NCBI RefSeq assembly: GCF_001278075.1
Contig: NZ_CP011340.1
Location: forward strand, 868,001 to 932,000
Length of the DNA: 64,000 nucleotides
Origin: Streptomyces pristinaespiralis
GTDB lineage: Bacteria; Actinomycetota; Actinomycetes; Streptomycetales; Streptomycetaceae
Direction of reading: 5' to 3'
Below, one piece after another: positions 15,344 through 23,632 of the stretch (positions are counted from its first letter, which is position 1; every line of letters begins with the position of its first letter). The notes under the pieces are model-generated. The model was not told the DNA's origin and searched no databases. It saw only the letters and a list, made by a program, of their open reading frames with translations. The position numbers and the translations under genes were made by a program.

Positions 15344-16896
15344 CTGGTTTTCCTCTCGGAAGGGGTGGTCGTGGGGGGTCGGCCCGGAACGCCGAGGGCG
15401 CCGAGCCGGGCTCTGTGGTGGTGCAGCCGTGCGCTGAAGCCCCGCCAGTCGCCGCCGCCGGTCCAGGCGGTGTCGGCCAGGGCGCACAGCCGGGGGAAGG
15501 CGAGGTACTCGGCGTGCTCTGCCGTGGTCACGTACTCGGTCCACAACTGGGCCTGGGCGCCGAGCACGCGGGCCGCCGCCTCCGGCTCCCAGTGGGCCGG
15601 GGCCGGCTCCGTCGCGTACACGGCCCGCAGATCGACGATCCCGCCGGGCTGGCCGGGCGGTTCACCGGTGTCCGCCGACTGCGGGTAGTCGAGGTAGGTG
15701 GAACGGTAGGGCGCCATGATCACCTGCTGGCCGCGGCGGGCGGCGGCCAGAGCGTGGGCCTCGTCGCGCCACATCATGGCCGTGAACGAGGACGGCAGGT
15801 CGAGGCCGGTCTCCGTCCAGCCGAGCGGCTGCCGTCCCCGCTCCTGCAGATGGGCGCCGATCCGGCCCATGAACCAGCCGTGCAGCGCCTCGGGGCCGCC
15901 GATGCCCTCCTGTTCGGCGCGCAGCCGCGCCGCGGCGGAGGCGTGCCACTCGGTGGTGGGACACTCCTCGCCGCCGATGTGGACGTGCCGGGAGGGGAAG
16001 ACGTCCATGACCTCGTCCAGGACGGTGCGGCAGAAGTCGAGGACTTCGTCGTGCACGCCGAGGACGGTCTCGCATACGCCCCACCGCCTCCAGACGTCCA
16101 GCCGGCGGCCGGGCCGGTTGCCCAGGTGCGGGTAGGCGGCGAGGGCCGCGCGGACGTGTCCCGGCATCTCGATCTCGGGGACGACGGTGACGCCGCGGTC
16201 GGCGGCGTACGCGACCAGTCCGGCGAGCTCCGCCCGGGTGTAGGCGCCGCCGTGGGGCAGACCGCCCACCTCGGTGAGCTTCGGGTAGGCGGCGACCGGC
16301 ATCCGCCAGCCCTGGTCGTCGGTGAGGTGCAGATGCAGCACGTTGAGCTTGTGCAGCGCCAGCAGGTCGACGAAGCGCCGGAGGAATTCCACGGGCAGGA
16401 AGTGGCGGGCCACGTCGAGCATCGCGCCGCGCCAGGGGAAGCGGGGTACGTCGGTGATCTGCACGCAGGGCAGCGACCAGTGCGCGCCGGGCGCCGGTGC
16501 GCCCGACAGGGCGGCGGGCGGCAGCAGTTGGCGCAGGGTCTGGATGCCGTGGAGCAGCCCCGCGGGGCGGCCGGCGCGCAGCAGCACCGCGTCGGTCCCG
16601 ACGGTGAGTCCGTAGCCCTCCGCGCCGAGGCCGGTGAGCTGGGGGTCGAGGGCGAGGACGACACGGCCGTCGTGGGCGAGGGGCAGTGGCAGGCCGGTGG
16701 CCGGGGCCAGGTGGCCGCGCAGGAGTTCGGCGGCCCGCTCCGCTCCGCGGGTGGCGCGGACGGCGGTGCTGCTGTCGAGCACGAACTCGCCTGCCGAGCA
16801 GGTGAACTGGGTGGGCGCCGGGACCAGTGCGGGACCGGTGCGCGGTCCGGAACGGGCGGATGCGACGCGCGGTGGTCCGATGCGGGGTGCGGGCAT
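15340..16896 (-). CDS. Beta-N-acetylhexosaminidase, glycoside hydrolase family 20
   Basis: 518 residues without a signal peptide, so probably cytoplasmic, cutting imported chitobiose-type or other N-acetylhexosamine oligosaccharides. The N-terminal GH20b-like domain (residues 27-140) is followed by the TIM barrel: FPWRGAMLDVARHFLPVEFL, LNVLHLHLTDDQGWRMPV, VTVVPEIEMPGHVRAAL and the active-site strand HVHIGGEECPTTEW. GH20 normally has Asp-Glu here (HxGGDE); this protein has Glu310-Glu311, so the acetamide-orienting Asp is replaced. It lies 12 nt after the permease gene and overlaps the GH16 gene by 4 nt. The layout regulator / binding protein / permeases / hexosaminidase mirrors the dasR-dasABC-dasD locus of S. 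coelicolor. Confidence 0.9.
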   Translation of the reverse strand: MPAPRIGPPRVASARSGPRTGPALVPAPTQFTCSAGEFVLDSSTAVRATRGAERAAELLRGHLAPATGLPLPLAHDGRVVLALDPQLTGLGAEGYGLTVGTDAVLLRAGRPAGLLHGIQTLRQLLPPAALSGAPAPGAHWSLPCVQITDVPRFPWRGAMLDVARHFLPVEFLRRFVDLLALHKLNVLHLHLTDDQGWRMPVAAYPKLTEVGGLPHGGAYTRAELAGLVAYAADRGVTVVPEIEMPGHVRAALAAYPHLGNRPGRRLDVWRRWGVCETVLGVHDEVLDFCRTVLDEVMDVFPSRHVHIGGEECPTTEWHASAAARLRAEQEGIGGPEALHGWFMGRIGAHLQERGRQPLGWTETGLDLPSSFTAMMWRDEAHALAAARRGQQVIMAPYRSTYLDYPQSADTGEPPGQPGGIVDLRAVYATEPAPAHWEPEAAARVLGAQAQLWTEYVTTAEHAEYLAFPRLCALADTAWTGGGDWRGFSARLHHHRARLGALGVPGRPPTTTPSERKTR

Positions 16897-16908
16897 GGTG
16901 TCGGTCTC

Positions 16909-17742
16909 CTATCCCTTGACCGCGCCGCCGGTCATCCCGGCGGAGACCCGGCGCTGCAGCACCAGGAAGAGGACGAGTACGGGCAGGGCGAAGAGCGTGG
17001 AAGCGGCCATCGTCGCGCCCCAGTCGGTGCCGAAGACGTTCGAGAAGGAGGAGAGCCAGACGGGCAGGGTGCGGTCGTCCTGGTTCTTGATGATCAGCAT
17101 GTTGGCGAAGGCGAACTCGTTCCACGCGGTGATGAAGCCGAACAGCGAGGTCGCGAGGAGCCCCGGCGCGAGCAGCGGGAAGGTGACGCGGCGGAACGCG
17201 GCGGCGCGGGTGCAGCCGTCGACCTGCGCGGCCTCCTCCAGTTCGACGGGGATCGCGGCGAGGAAGCTGCGCAGGGTCACGACGGTGAACGGCAGGGTGA
17301 TCATGAAGTAGACGAGGGTGAGGGTGGTCAGGCTGTCGAGCATGTCGGCGTCCCTGGCGATGATGTACATCGGGATCAGCAGGGCCTCCCAGGGGGCCAC
17401 CTGGGCGATGAACACCATCAGGACGAATCCCCGCCGGCCCTTCCAGCGCAGCCGGGCGACGGCGAAGGCCGCGCCGGTCGCCACCAGCAGGGCGAGCAGC
17501 ACACTGCCGGCGGTGACGGCCAGACTGTTGCGCCAGAACGACCAGAAGCCGTCCGCGCGCAGGGCGTTGGCGAAGTTGTCGAGGGTCAGGGAGGTGGGCA
17601 GCAGCGCCGGCGAGCCGGTGTGGATCTCCGCGGCCGGTTTGAAGGCGGTCAGGATCATCCAGTACACGGGGAACACCGAGAGGACGAAGACGATCAGCGC
17701 TCCCGTGTTCAGCGCCAGCCGCCGCGGCGAGGTCGGTCTCAC
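16909..17742 (-). CDS. Sugar ABC-transporter permease (MalG/CUT1 type)
   Basis: 277 residues, six predicted membrane segments, beginning at GALIVFVLSVFPVYWMILTA. The ATPase-coupling EAA loop is seen in LEEAAQVDGCTRAAAFRRVT, followed by LPLLAPG-type sequence. CUT1 permeases of this size pair with a MalF-type partner, a lipoprotein and a shared ATPase (MsiK in streptomycetes); no ATPase gene is in the locus, as expected. GTG start at 17742 overlaps the MalF-type stop by 4 nt. Confidence 0.92.
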   Translation of the reverse strand: MRPTSPRRLALNTGALIVFVLSVFPVYWMILTAFKPAAEIHTGSPALLPTSLTLDNFANALRADGFWSFWRNSLAVTAGSVLLALLVATGAAFAVARLRWKGRRGFVLMVFIAQVAPWEALLIPMYIIARDADMLDSLTTLTLVYFMITLPFTVVTLRSFLAAIPVELEEAAQVDGCTRAAAFRRVTFPLLAPGLLATSLFGFITAWNEFAFANMLIIKNQDDRTLPVWLSSFSNVFGTDWGATMAASTLFALPVLVLFLVLQRRVSAGMTGGAVKG

Positions 17743-18635
17743 TGCTCGGCCTCCTGTTTGAACATCTGCCGGAAGTAGAAGATCAGCGCGGCGACGAGCA
17801 TCAGCACGGTCAGCGTCGCGACAGCGGCCCCGAGGTCGTAGCGGTGCAGCGACTGCGCCACCTGGTAGGCGTAGACGGGCAGGGTGGTCGTCGCGCCGCC
17901 CGGTCCGCCCCTGGTGACGGCCCAGATCTGGGCGAAGCAGCGGAAGACCCAGATGACTTCGAGGCAGAGGATCAGCCCGAAGACCGGGCGCAGGACGGGC
18001 AGCGTCACGGACCAGAAGATCCGGCCGCCGCCGGCCCCGTCGATCCTGGCCGATTCGAAGAGTTCGGCGGGGACGGTCGCGAGCGCGGCGTGCAGGGTGA
18101 CGGCGACGAACGGGACCGACTGCCACACGACGAGCAGCACCAGGAGCGTGAAGGCGGCCGGGCCGTGCGCGAGCCAGGAGTACCCCTCGAAGGAGTCGAA
18201 CCCGATCCCGGCCAGCACCCGGTTGACCAGTCCGAGGCGCGAGGAGAACAGCCACTGGAAGACGGTCGTGGTCGCGATCACGGGGCTGGCCCAGGCGAGC
18301 ACGAGTCCGCTGAGCACCAGGACCCTCATCCTCCTGCCGAGCCGCTGGAGCATGAGGGCCACCAGCGTGCCCAGCACCATGATCAGCACCACGTTGACCG
18401 TGGTCCACCACAGGGTGCGGCGGACCACCTCCCAGAACTCCGCGTCCCCGAGGATCTCCCGGTAGTTGTCCAGACCTGTGAAGACGGCGTCGCCGCGGAT
18501 GAGTTCGCCCATCCCGTACTGCTGGAAGGAGATCAGCAGGTTGCGCGCCAGCGGGTAGGCGAGCAGGACGGCGGCGCCGAGGACGGTCGGTGCGATGAGC
18601 AGGTAGGGCCAGAGCGCGCGGGGCGAACTCCTCAT
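17739..18635 (-). CDS. Sugar ABC-transporter permease (MalF/CUT1 type)
   Basis: 298 residues with six membrane segments, starting ALWPYLLIAPTVLGAAVLLA. The coupling loop FESARIDGAGGGRIFWSVTL corresponds to the EAA motif of MalF-type permeases. It overlaps the binding-protein gene upstream and the second permease downstream by 4 nt each, so the three are translationally coupled. Together with the lipoprotein it should import an oligosaccharide, most likely an amino sugar given the linked GH20 enzyme. Confidence 0.92.
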   Translation of the reverse strand: MRSSPRALWPYLLIAPTVLGAAVLLAYPLARNLLISFQQYGMGELIRGDAVFTGLDNYREILGDAEFWEVVRRTLWWTTVNVVLIMVLGTLVALMLQRLGRRMRVLVLSGLVLAWASPVIATTTVFQWLFSSRLGLVNRVLAGIGFDSFEGYSWLAHGPAAFTLLVLLVVWQSVPFVAVTLHAALATVPAELFESARIDGAGGGRIFWSVTLPVLRPVFGLILCLEVIWVFRCFAQIWAVTRGGPGGATTTLPVYAYQVAQSLHRYDLGAAVATLTVLMLVAALIFYFRQMFKQEAEQ

Positions 18636-19891
18636 GAGCCGAGCGTCTTGGTGATCTTGTCGGAGGCTTCCTTCGCCGCCTTCGCCGGGTCGCTGCCGGT
18701 GAGCACCGCCGTCATGTACTGCTTGACCGGGTTGGTGGCTTCGACGGCCGCCCACTGCGGGGAGTTGGGCGTGGCGCGTCCATGGGCGGCCGCGGCGGCC
18801 ATGGCAGCGGTGCCCTCGTTGTCCTCGATGACCCCGGCGAGGGAGCTCCGGTTGGGGACGTAGCTCATGGTCTTCGCCAGGTCCGTCTGCCATTTGTCGC
18901 CGGCGAGTTCCTTCACCACCTGGTAGGCGGCGTCGTGGTGGGCGGAGGCCTCGGGGATGATCAGGTCGGAGCCGCCGGTGAAGGTGGCGCCCGGCCGGCC
19001 GGCGGTGGGGCCGGGTACGGGGAAGAAGCCCAGCTTGCCGGCGAGCGCGGGGGCGGCCTGCTCGATGATCTTCGCCCCGCCCGGTACGGAGATGATCTGG
19101 GCGACGTCACCCTTGGCGAAGACGTCGGCCTGCGGCGGCTTGGCCTCGTCGGAGTCCTTGGGGCCGTCGCCGAGGGCCTGGAGGCGCTGGTAGAACTCCA
19201 TGCCCCTGAGCGCTTCCGGCGAGTGCAGCGCGCCCTTCCAGGTGTCGCCCTCGCGTTCGGCGAGCTCGCCGCCCTCGTCCCAGATGAAGCCTGCGAGGGT
19301 GTACCAGTTCTGGCCGGGCAGGTAGATGCCCTGGTTGCCGCCGGCGTCGAGTTTGCGGGTGATCTCGAGCCATTCGTCGCGGGTCTTCGGCGGGGCGGTG
19401 ACACCGGCCGCGGCGAAGAGGTCCTTGTTGTAGATCACGACGCGGTTGGCGGCGTACCAGGGGATGCCGTACTGCTTCCCGTCGATCTTTCCGGGGTCGG
19501 CCAGGCCGGGCAGCCAGTCGGCTCCCGCCAGTTCGCCGACCTTGTCGGTGAGGTCCTTGACGCCGCCGCTGGCGGCGTACTGGGCGACCTGGGTGTTGCC
19601 GACCTCGATGACGTCGGGTGCGTCCCGTCCGGCGAGCGCGGCGGTGATCTTCTCGCCGATGCCGTCCCACTCCTGGATCTGGATGTCGAGCGTGGTTCCC
19701 TTGTGCCGCTGCTCGAAGTCCTTCTCGAAGCGCTTGAGATAGGCGTCGGAGACGCTGTCCCTCATGATCCAGACGGTGAGTTCCTCCGTGCCTCCGGCCG
19801 CGTCGGACCCCTGACCGGACGAGGAGCTGCACGCTGCGAGCGGCAGGGTGACGGCGATGGCGGCGGCAGCGGCGATGGAGCGAATCTTCAA
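18632..19891 (-). CDS. ABC-transporter sugar-binding lipoprotein of the GH20/GH16 locus
   Basis: 419 residues. Lipobox LPLAAC (Cys at about 20), then the family-1 solute-binding fold: LTVWIMRDSVSDAYLKRFEK, VIEVGNTQVAQYAASG, GIPWYAANRVVIYNKDLFAA, FTGGSDLIIPEASAHHDAAY. It captures the oligosaccharide outside the cell for the two permeases encoded next. The TTG at 19891 is favoured because AGAGG lies about 8 nt upstream; a GTG three codons earlier is possible but overlaps that site. It is divergent from a GntR-family regulator. A close paralog lies at 12457-13704. Confidence 0.9.
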   Translation of the reverse strand: MKIRSIAAAAAIAVTLPLAACSSSSGQGSDAAGGTEELTVWIMRDSVSDAYLKRFEKDFEQRHKGTTLDIQIQEWDGIGEKITAALAGRDAPDVIEVGNTQVAQYAASGGVKDLTDKVGELAGADWLPGLADPGKIDGKQYGIPWYAANRVVIYNKDLFAAAGVTAPPKTRDEWLEITRKLDAGGNQGIYLPGQNWYTLAGFIWDEGGELAEREGDTWKGALHSPEALRGMEFYQRLQALGDGPKDSDEAKPPQADVFAKGDVAQIISVPGGAKIIEQAAPALAGKLGFFPVPGPTAGRPGATFTGGSDLIIPEASAHHDAAYQVVKELAGDKWQTDLAKTMSYVPNRSSLAGVIEDNEGTAAMAAAAAHGRATPNSPQWAAVEATNPVKQYMTAVLTGSDPAKAAKEASDKITKTLGS

Positions 19892-19912
19892 CTGATCCAC
19901 CTCTGAAGTGAG

Positions 19913-20066
19913 TTGACCAATTGGTAAACTGGCCAACGGCGTGGCTAGAAGGTGGCATGGACCAATGTTGACGTCAAGGGCTTTGAAAACACTGGTTCGT
20001 TCACGGCGATCGACCCCGGCATCCCGGCAAGCACTGGTAAGTGGCGTCGTTTACCATCTGACCAGT
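19913..20066. promoter_or_regulatory. Divergent promoter/operator region between the uptake operon and its GntR regulator
   Basis: Holds several TGGT/ACCA elements. TTGACCAATTGGTAAA (19913-19928) is a near-perfect 16-bp palindrome. GGTGGCATGGACCAAT (19951-19966), read on the minus strand as ATTGGTCCATGCCACC, lies 6 nt after TTGAC (19977-19973), the same geometry as the site before the orphan binding-protein gene. ACTGGT (20033-20038) and ACCAGT (20061-20066) form a wider inverted pair just before the regulator start. These look like GntR/UTRA operators allowing autoregulation. Confidence 0.6.
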
Positions 20067-20098
20067 TGTCGACGACGTGGAGCAGAGAGGCAGGGTCC

Positions 20099-20929
20099 AT
20101 GGAGAGCAGCTCTTCGGGCGCCGTACTGAAGCGGGAGAGGGTCAGGGAGTTCCTGCTCGGCCTGATCGAGGCCGGCCGCCCCGGTGACGCCATTCCCTCG
20201 GAGCGGACCCTCTGCGCGGAACTCGGCGTCTCCCGCCCCACCCTGCGTGCCGCCGTGGACGAACTCGTCGCCACCGGGCAGCTGCTGCGCGAACACGGCC
20301 GCGGAATGTTCGTCGCGCCGGCGAAGATCACCCAGGAACTCGTCTCCGACGAGGCGGCGTTCGCCGTCCCCCGCGCGGCGGGCGCCTGGTCGAGCCGGGT
20401 CCTGGAGCTCGCCACCATCACGGCGGGCGCCCGCATCGGCCGCAAGCTGCGGATGTCCCCCGCCGCCGAACTGGTCTACATCGCCCGGCTGCGACTCGTC
20501 GACGGCGCCCCCATGGCGATCGAGCACCTGCACATCCCGGCCCGGCTCGTTCCCTCGCTGACCCCGCAGGAACTCGAGGCCGGAGACCTCTACGACCATC
20601 TGCGCGAGCACCACCAGGTGCATGTGGACCAGGCCGTCCAGTCGATCGAACCGACCGTCGTCAACGAGGCGGAGGCCGCGGTGCTCGACGTGCCGGTCCT
20701 CTCCCCCGCGCTGCTGGTCGAGCGCCTGACGACGGACACCGCCGGCAGCCCCGTCGAGTACGTCCACTCGGTGTACCGCGGCGACCGCTACCGCATCGTC
20801 TCCCGCCTCGCGCTCGGCCCGTCCGCCGCACGCGACGGCCGTCCGGCGGGCCACCATCCCGGCATCCCTCCGGGCGACTTCGCCCACGGCGACATCATCA
20901 CGTCCTCGACAACCGGCGACGCGTACTGA
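20099..20929 (+). CDS. GntR-family (HutC/UTRA) transcriptional regulator of the uptake locus
   Basis: 276 residues. N-terminal winged helix-turn-helix: LKRERVREFLLGLIEAGRPG, IPSERTLCAELGVSRPTLRA, DELVATGQLLREHGRGMFVA. A UTRA ligand-binding domain follows (AELVYIARLRLVDGAPMAIE, HLHIPARLVP, VEYVHSVYRGDRYRIVSRL), as in DasR, where phosphorylated amino sugars are the effectors. Divergent from the binding-protein/permease/GH20 operon, so it probably represses it. It carries a 30-residue disordered C-terminal tail. A close paralog lies at 28027-28815. Start ATG at 20099 has GAGGCAGGG upstream. Confidence 0.88.
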   Translation: MESSSSGAVLKRERVREFLLGLIEAGRPGDAIPSERTLCAELGVSRPTLRAAVDELVATGQLLREHGRGMFVAPAKITQELVSDEAAFAVPRAAGAWSSRVLELATITAGARIGRKLRMSPAAELVYIARLRLVDGAPMAIEHLHIPARLVPSLTPQELEAGDLYDHLREHHQVHVDQAVQSIEPTVVNEAEAAVLDVPVLSPALLVERLTTDTAGSPVEYVHSVYRGDRYRIVSRLALGPSAARDGRPAGHHPGIPPGDFAHGDIITSSTTGDAY

Positions 20930-21078
20930 ACCCGCCTCCAGCCGCGACGGTCACAACGGCACACCGGCATCGCGCAGATGCACCCGAACACCGGCGACCA
21001 CGAGAAGGCCCTGCGGCTGTTCACCGAACGCGTACGGATCGCGTCGGAGCCGACGACGCGTGGAGCCGTGCCTGATCG

Positions 21079-21127
21079 CTGCGGGGCACGGCCGACGTGC
21101 TGTCCCTGCGGGGCACGGCCGACGTGC
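21079..21127. repeat. Direct repeat of 22 bp (two copies)
   Basis: CTGCGGGGCACGGCCGACGTGC occurs at 21079-21100 and again, exactly, at 21106-21127, separated by 5 nt. It lies in a 245-nt stretch between the GntR gene and a Nudix remnant that shows no convincing gene. Confidence 0.8.
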
Positions 21128-21174
21128 GGTTCCGGGCGGCACGGTTGTCGGTGGCTGCCACTACCGTCCGTCGG

Positions 21175-21472
21175 GTGACGCACCGTCTGCTGGAACCCCG
21201 CACCCTCGACGCCGCGATCTGCGATGCACGCCGCGCTCGCACCGTGTACGACAACGCCGTGGAGTGGCTGCTTCGACCCGAAGCGGCGACCAGTGGTCCG
21301 CTCGCCGCCGAGGCGTGGGTGTTCGACAGCGCACTGACGCACGTGCTGCTCGTGCGCCATCGCCGGCGAGGATGGGTACCGCCCGGCGGCAAGGTCGACC
21401 AAGGGGAGACCCCACGCGAGGCGGCCCGGCGGGAACTGCTCGAAGAGACCGGCGTCCGCGCCGAGATGCTCG
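21175..21472 (+). pseudogene. Nudix hydrolase, truncated N-terminal part
   Basis: From the GTG at 21175 the frame encodes about 99 residues, including VFDSALTHVLLVRHRRRGWV and the complete Nudix box GGKVDQGETPREAARRELLEETGV (GX5EX7REUXEEXGU). Just after it (ending GVRAEMLG), the sequence stops resembling a Nudix protein: this frame continues as low-complexity residues to a stop at 21606, while the +1 frame becomes a universal-stress-protein sequence. The C-terminal third of the Nudix fold is missing, so it is probably not functional. The join looks like a deletion or recombination scar. Confidence 0.65.
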
Positions 21473-21838
21473 GTCCTGGAGGCCGCACTTCGCAAGGCAT
21501 CACTTCGGCTGGTGAACGTCTGGAGCATGCTGATCCAGGTCGGCGGGGTGGTCACCATGCTGGACGGCATGGATGCCGTCACCCAGCGGCACCAGAACCA
21601 CCTTGAGATTCTCGCCGACCGCATCCGCCACGAGTTCCGCCAACTACCCGTCCACATCGACCTGAAGACCGCCGAGTCCATCGCAGGCACTCTCGTGGAG
21701 ACCAGCCGCACCGCGGGTCTTCTCGTCTTGGGGAAACACCACGCCGCAACGGCGCTCGGCTCCCATATCGGCCGGGTGACCCACGCCCTGCTCCACCACG
21801 CACACTGCCCCGTCCTGATCGCGCCTCGCACCCGGTGA
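21473..21838 (+). pseudogene. Universal stress protein, C-terminal fragment
   Basis: In the frame ending at 21838 the translation from about 21473 reads VLEAALRKASLRLVNVWSML, then HLEILADRIRHEFRQLPVHI, AESIAGTLVETSRTAGLLVL, GSHIGRVTHALLHHAHCPVL, ending IAPRTR. This is the second half of a USP domain (late helix, Gly-x-GS nucleotide-loop region and hydrophobic cPVliap strand), without the N-terminal beta-alpha part. It follows the Nudix fragment in a different frame without intergenic sequence. A GTG at 21512 could still start a 108-residue peptide. Confidence 0.6.
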
Positions 21839-22186
21839 TGCCTCCCGGGCCGGGCCACGGCGGCAGCCGGGATCCGTCTGCGATCGGCTCCCGGCTGCAC
21901 GAGCAACCGCGCCGTCCTCTTGCATCATGGGCAGCGTTCAAAAAACTCCTCGCAGTTCCTGCACGAGACGATCGAGCTGGGCGTCCCTGGGACAGCGGGA
22001 CACGGCGTCCTCGAGGTCGGCGACGATCGACTCCGCGAAGGCGTCCTGCCGCGCTCGGATCGGACGGGAAGCATGGCCCGGACCCCGAACTCCCGCCTTC
22101 TGGAAGGGCTGGAGTCGCCCCGGCGAGGTATGGCCGTCACCTGACCGACGACGCCGCGAGGGCCGACGCCCTGGTGACCGGCTCAA
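21839..22186. other. Gene-poor stretch with a possible minus-strand gene remnant
   Basis: 348 nt lacking a credible full gene. Minus-strand sequence from about 22060 to 21938 reads IRARQDAFAESIVADLEDAV, SRCPRDAQLDRLVQELRGVF and stop, which looks like a genuine amphipathic C-terminus but has no plausible N-terminus upstream, where it becomes Arg/Ser-rich. Probably the tail of a decayed gene. Confidence 0.35.
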
Positions 22187-22278
22187 CCACCCGACCCAGG
22201 TACGGCCTCGGTCGGGTCACCCACCCGACCCAGGTACGGCGTCGGTCGGGTCACCCACCCGACCCAGGTACGGCCTCG
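22187..22278. repeat. Tandem 34-bp hairpin repeat (2.7 copies)
   Basis: Units begin at 22187, 22221 and 22255 (last one partial). Each full unit contains ACCCGACC and, 13 nt later, its complement GGTCGGGT, so each can fold into a stem-loop; the two full copies differ by one base. They lie 70-161 nt before the histidine-kinase start codon. No spacer sequences, so not a CRISPR array. Confidence 0.8.
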
Positions 22279-22347
22279 CCCTCGGCGCACGCGCATACGA
22301 CCTATCTCCCCTGGGCCGGCCGGGCGAAGGTCCGTACTCTGAACACC

Positions 22348-23574
22348 ATGCTTCTCTCCTGGGCTCGGGCATTCCGGCTGGACCGTGTGGTCGTGCTGAC
22401 CGGCCTCGCCCTGTTCGTCGACTGTGGGGCGCGCGTCTGGCTCGAGGGCGCCGACACCACGCCGGCCGAGGTGCTGGGCTGGGCGCTGGCCCTCGTCGGC
22501 TGGCTGGCGCTCGGCTTCCGCTACCGGTGGCCCGTCTCCGTCGGGGCGGCGACCATGCTCGCGGCAGTCGCGTACTACCAGCTCACCGAGAGCGACGGGC
22601 CGACGCCGGTGATCGTCTTCATGGTGGCGCTGTACACCCTGGCCAGAGTCGGCCGGCTCACCGTCGTGGTGAGCCTCGCGGTCGTCGTCATGCTGGTGGT
22701 CACCTACGGCGAGTTCGTCGCCGTGGGCGACCAGCGCAAGGTCGACAACATGTCGATCATGCTGCTCAGCGGCTGGTTCCTGAGTGTCATCGCGTTCGGC
22801 CACGCGATGCGGGTGCGGCAGGCGTTCGAGCACGAGGCGGAGCAACGGGCGCTGGCCGCCGAGCGGGAGCGCGACGTGCGGGCCCGTCAGTCGGCCACCG
22901 AGGAGCGGCTGCGGATCGCCCGTGAGCTGCACGACGTTCTGGGCCACAGCATCTCCCTGATCAACGTGCAGGTCGCGGCGGCTCTGCACCGCAGCGCCAA
23001 ACGCCCCGGGCAGACCGCCGAGTTGATCAGCGCGCTGGAGTTCGTGCGGGACAACAGCAAGGAAGCGCTGCGCGAACTGCGCGGCACTCTCGGCGTGCTG
23101 CGCCAGGTGGACGAGGGGGCCCCCACCGCGCCGACGGCCGGTCTGGAGCGGCTCGGAGAACTCGCCGAGCGGGCCAGGGCGACCGGCCTCGCGGTCACTC
23201 TGGAGACCCACGGCGAGGCGTCCGTGATCCCGCCTCAGATCTCACTGGCCGCCTACCGCATTGTGCAGGAGTCGCTGACCAACATCACCCGTCACGCGCA
23301 GGCGCGCCACGCGGTCATCGAGGTGCGTTTCGCAGCGGAGGAGTTCCGGGTGCGCGTCGAGGACGACGGGCGGGGGGCGGCGGACGGCTTCGCCGGCAGC
23401 GGTATTGCGGGGATGACCGAGCGGGCCCGGGCGCTGGGCGGCGAACTGACCGCAGGTGACACCGGTTCGGGCTTCCGGGTGGAGGCCCGGCTGCCCCTGT
23501 GCCCGGCGGGCGGGGAGGCCCGGCGGTCCGGCAGTTCCGCCCCCGCGGTGGCAGGCGCGGCGGCGGACCGCTGA
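22348..23574 (+). CDS. Two-component sensor histidine kinase (NarL-system type)
   Basis: 408 residues. Residues 10-150 hold about five membrane helices (VVVLTGLALFVDCGARV, LALVGWLALGFRYRWPVSV, VIVFMVALYTLARVG and others). A cytoplasmic coiled linker rich in E/R/A leads to a HisKA_3 dimerisation domain with the phospho-acceptor in RIARELHDVLGHSISLINVQ. The HATPase domain shows IVQESLTNITRHAQ (N-box) and VEDDGRGAADG (G1). C-terminal 20 residues are disordered. It phosphorylates the response regulator encoded 58 nt downstream. No large sensor loop, so it probably senses membrane state or an intramembrane ligand. Start ATG at 22348; longer upstream frames cross the repeats. Confidence 0.9.
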   Translation: MLLSWARAFRLDRVVVLTGLALFVDCGARVWLEGADTTPAEVLGWALALVGWLALGFRYRWPVSVGAATMLAAVAYYQLTESDGPTPVIVFMVALYTLARVGRLTVVVSLAVVVMLVVTYGEFVAVGDQRKVDNMSIMLLSGWFLSVIAFGHAMRVRQAFEHEAEQRALAAERERDVRARQSATEERLRIARELHDVLGHSISLINVQVAAALHRSAKRPGQTAELISALEFVRDNSKEALRELRGTLGVLRQVDEGAPTAPTAGLERLGELAERARATGLAVTLETHGEASVIPPQISLAAYRIVQESLTNITRHAQARHAVIEVRFAAEEFRVRVEDDGRGAADGFAGSGIAGMTERARALGGELTAGDTGSGFRVEARLPLCPAGGEARRSGSSAPAVAGAAADR

Positions 23575-23632
23575 CGGCCGGTTCCGGTGGCCGACCGGCC
23601 GGGTCGTCCGCCGTGTGACTACCCTGTGGCAC

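Noticed and set aside
15265..17778. An 837-codon plus-strand open frame across the GH20 and permease genes
   Set aside because: Gly/Val/Glu-rich sequence with no domain; antisense to genes with clear motifs.
20930..22347. Insertion sequence or prophage remnant
   Set aside because: Gene fragments and repeats are present, but no transposase, integrase, terminal inverted repeats or tRNA site was found.
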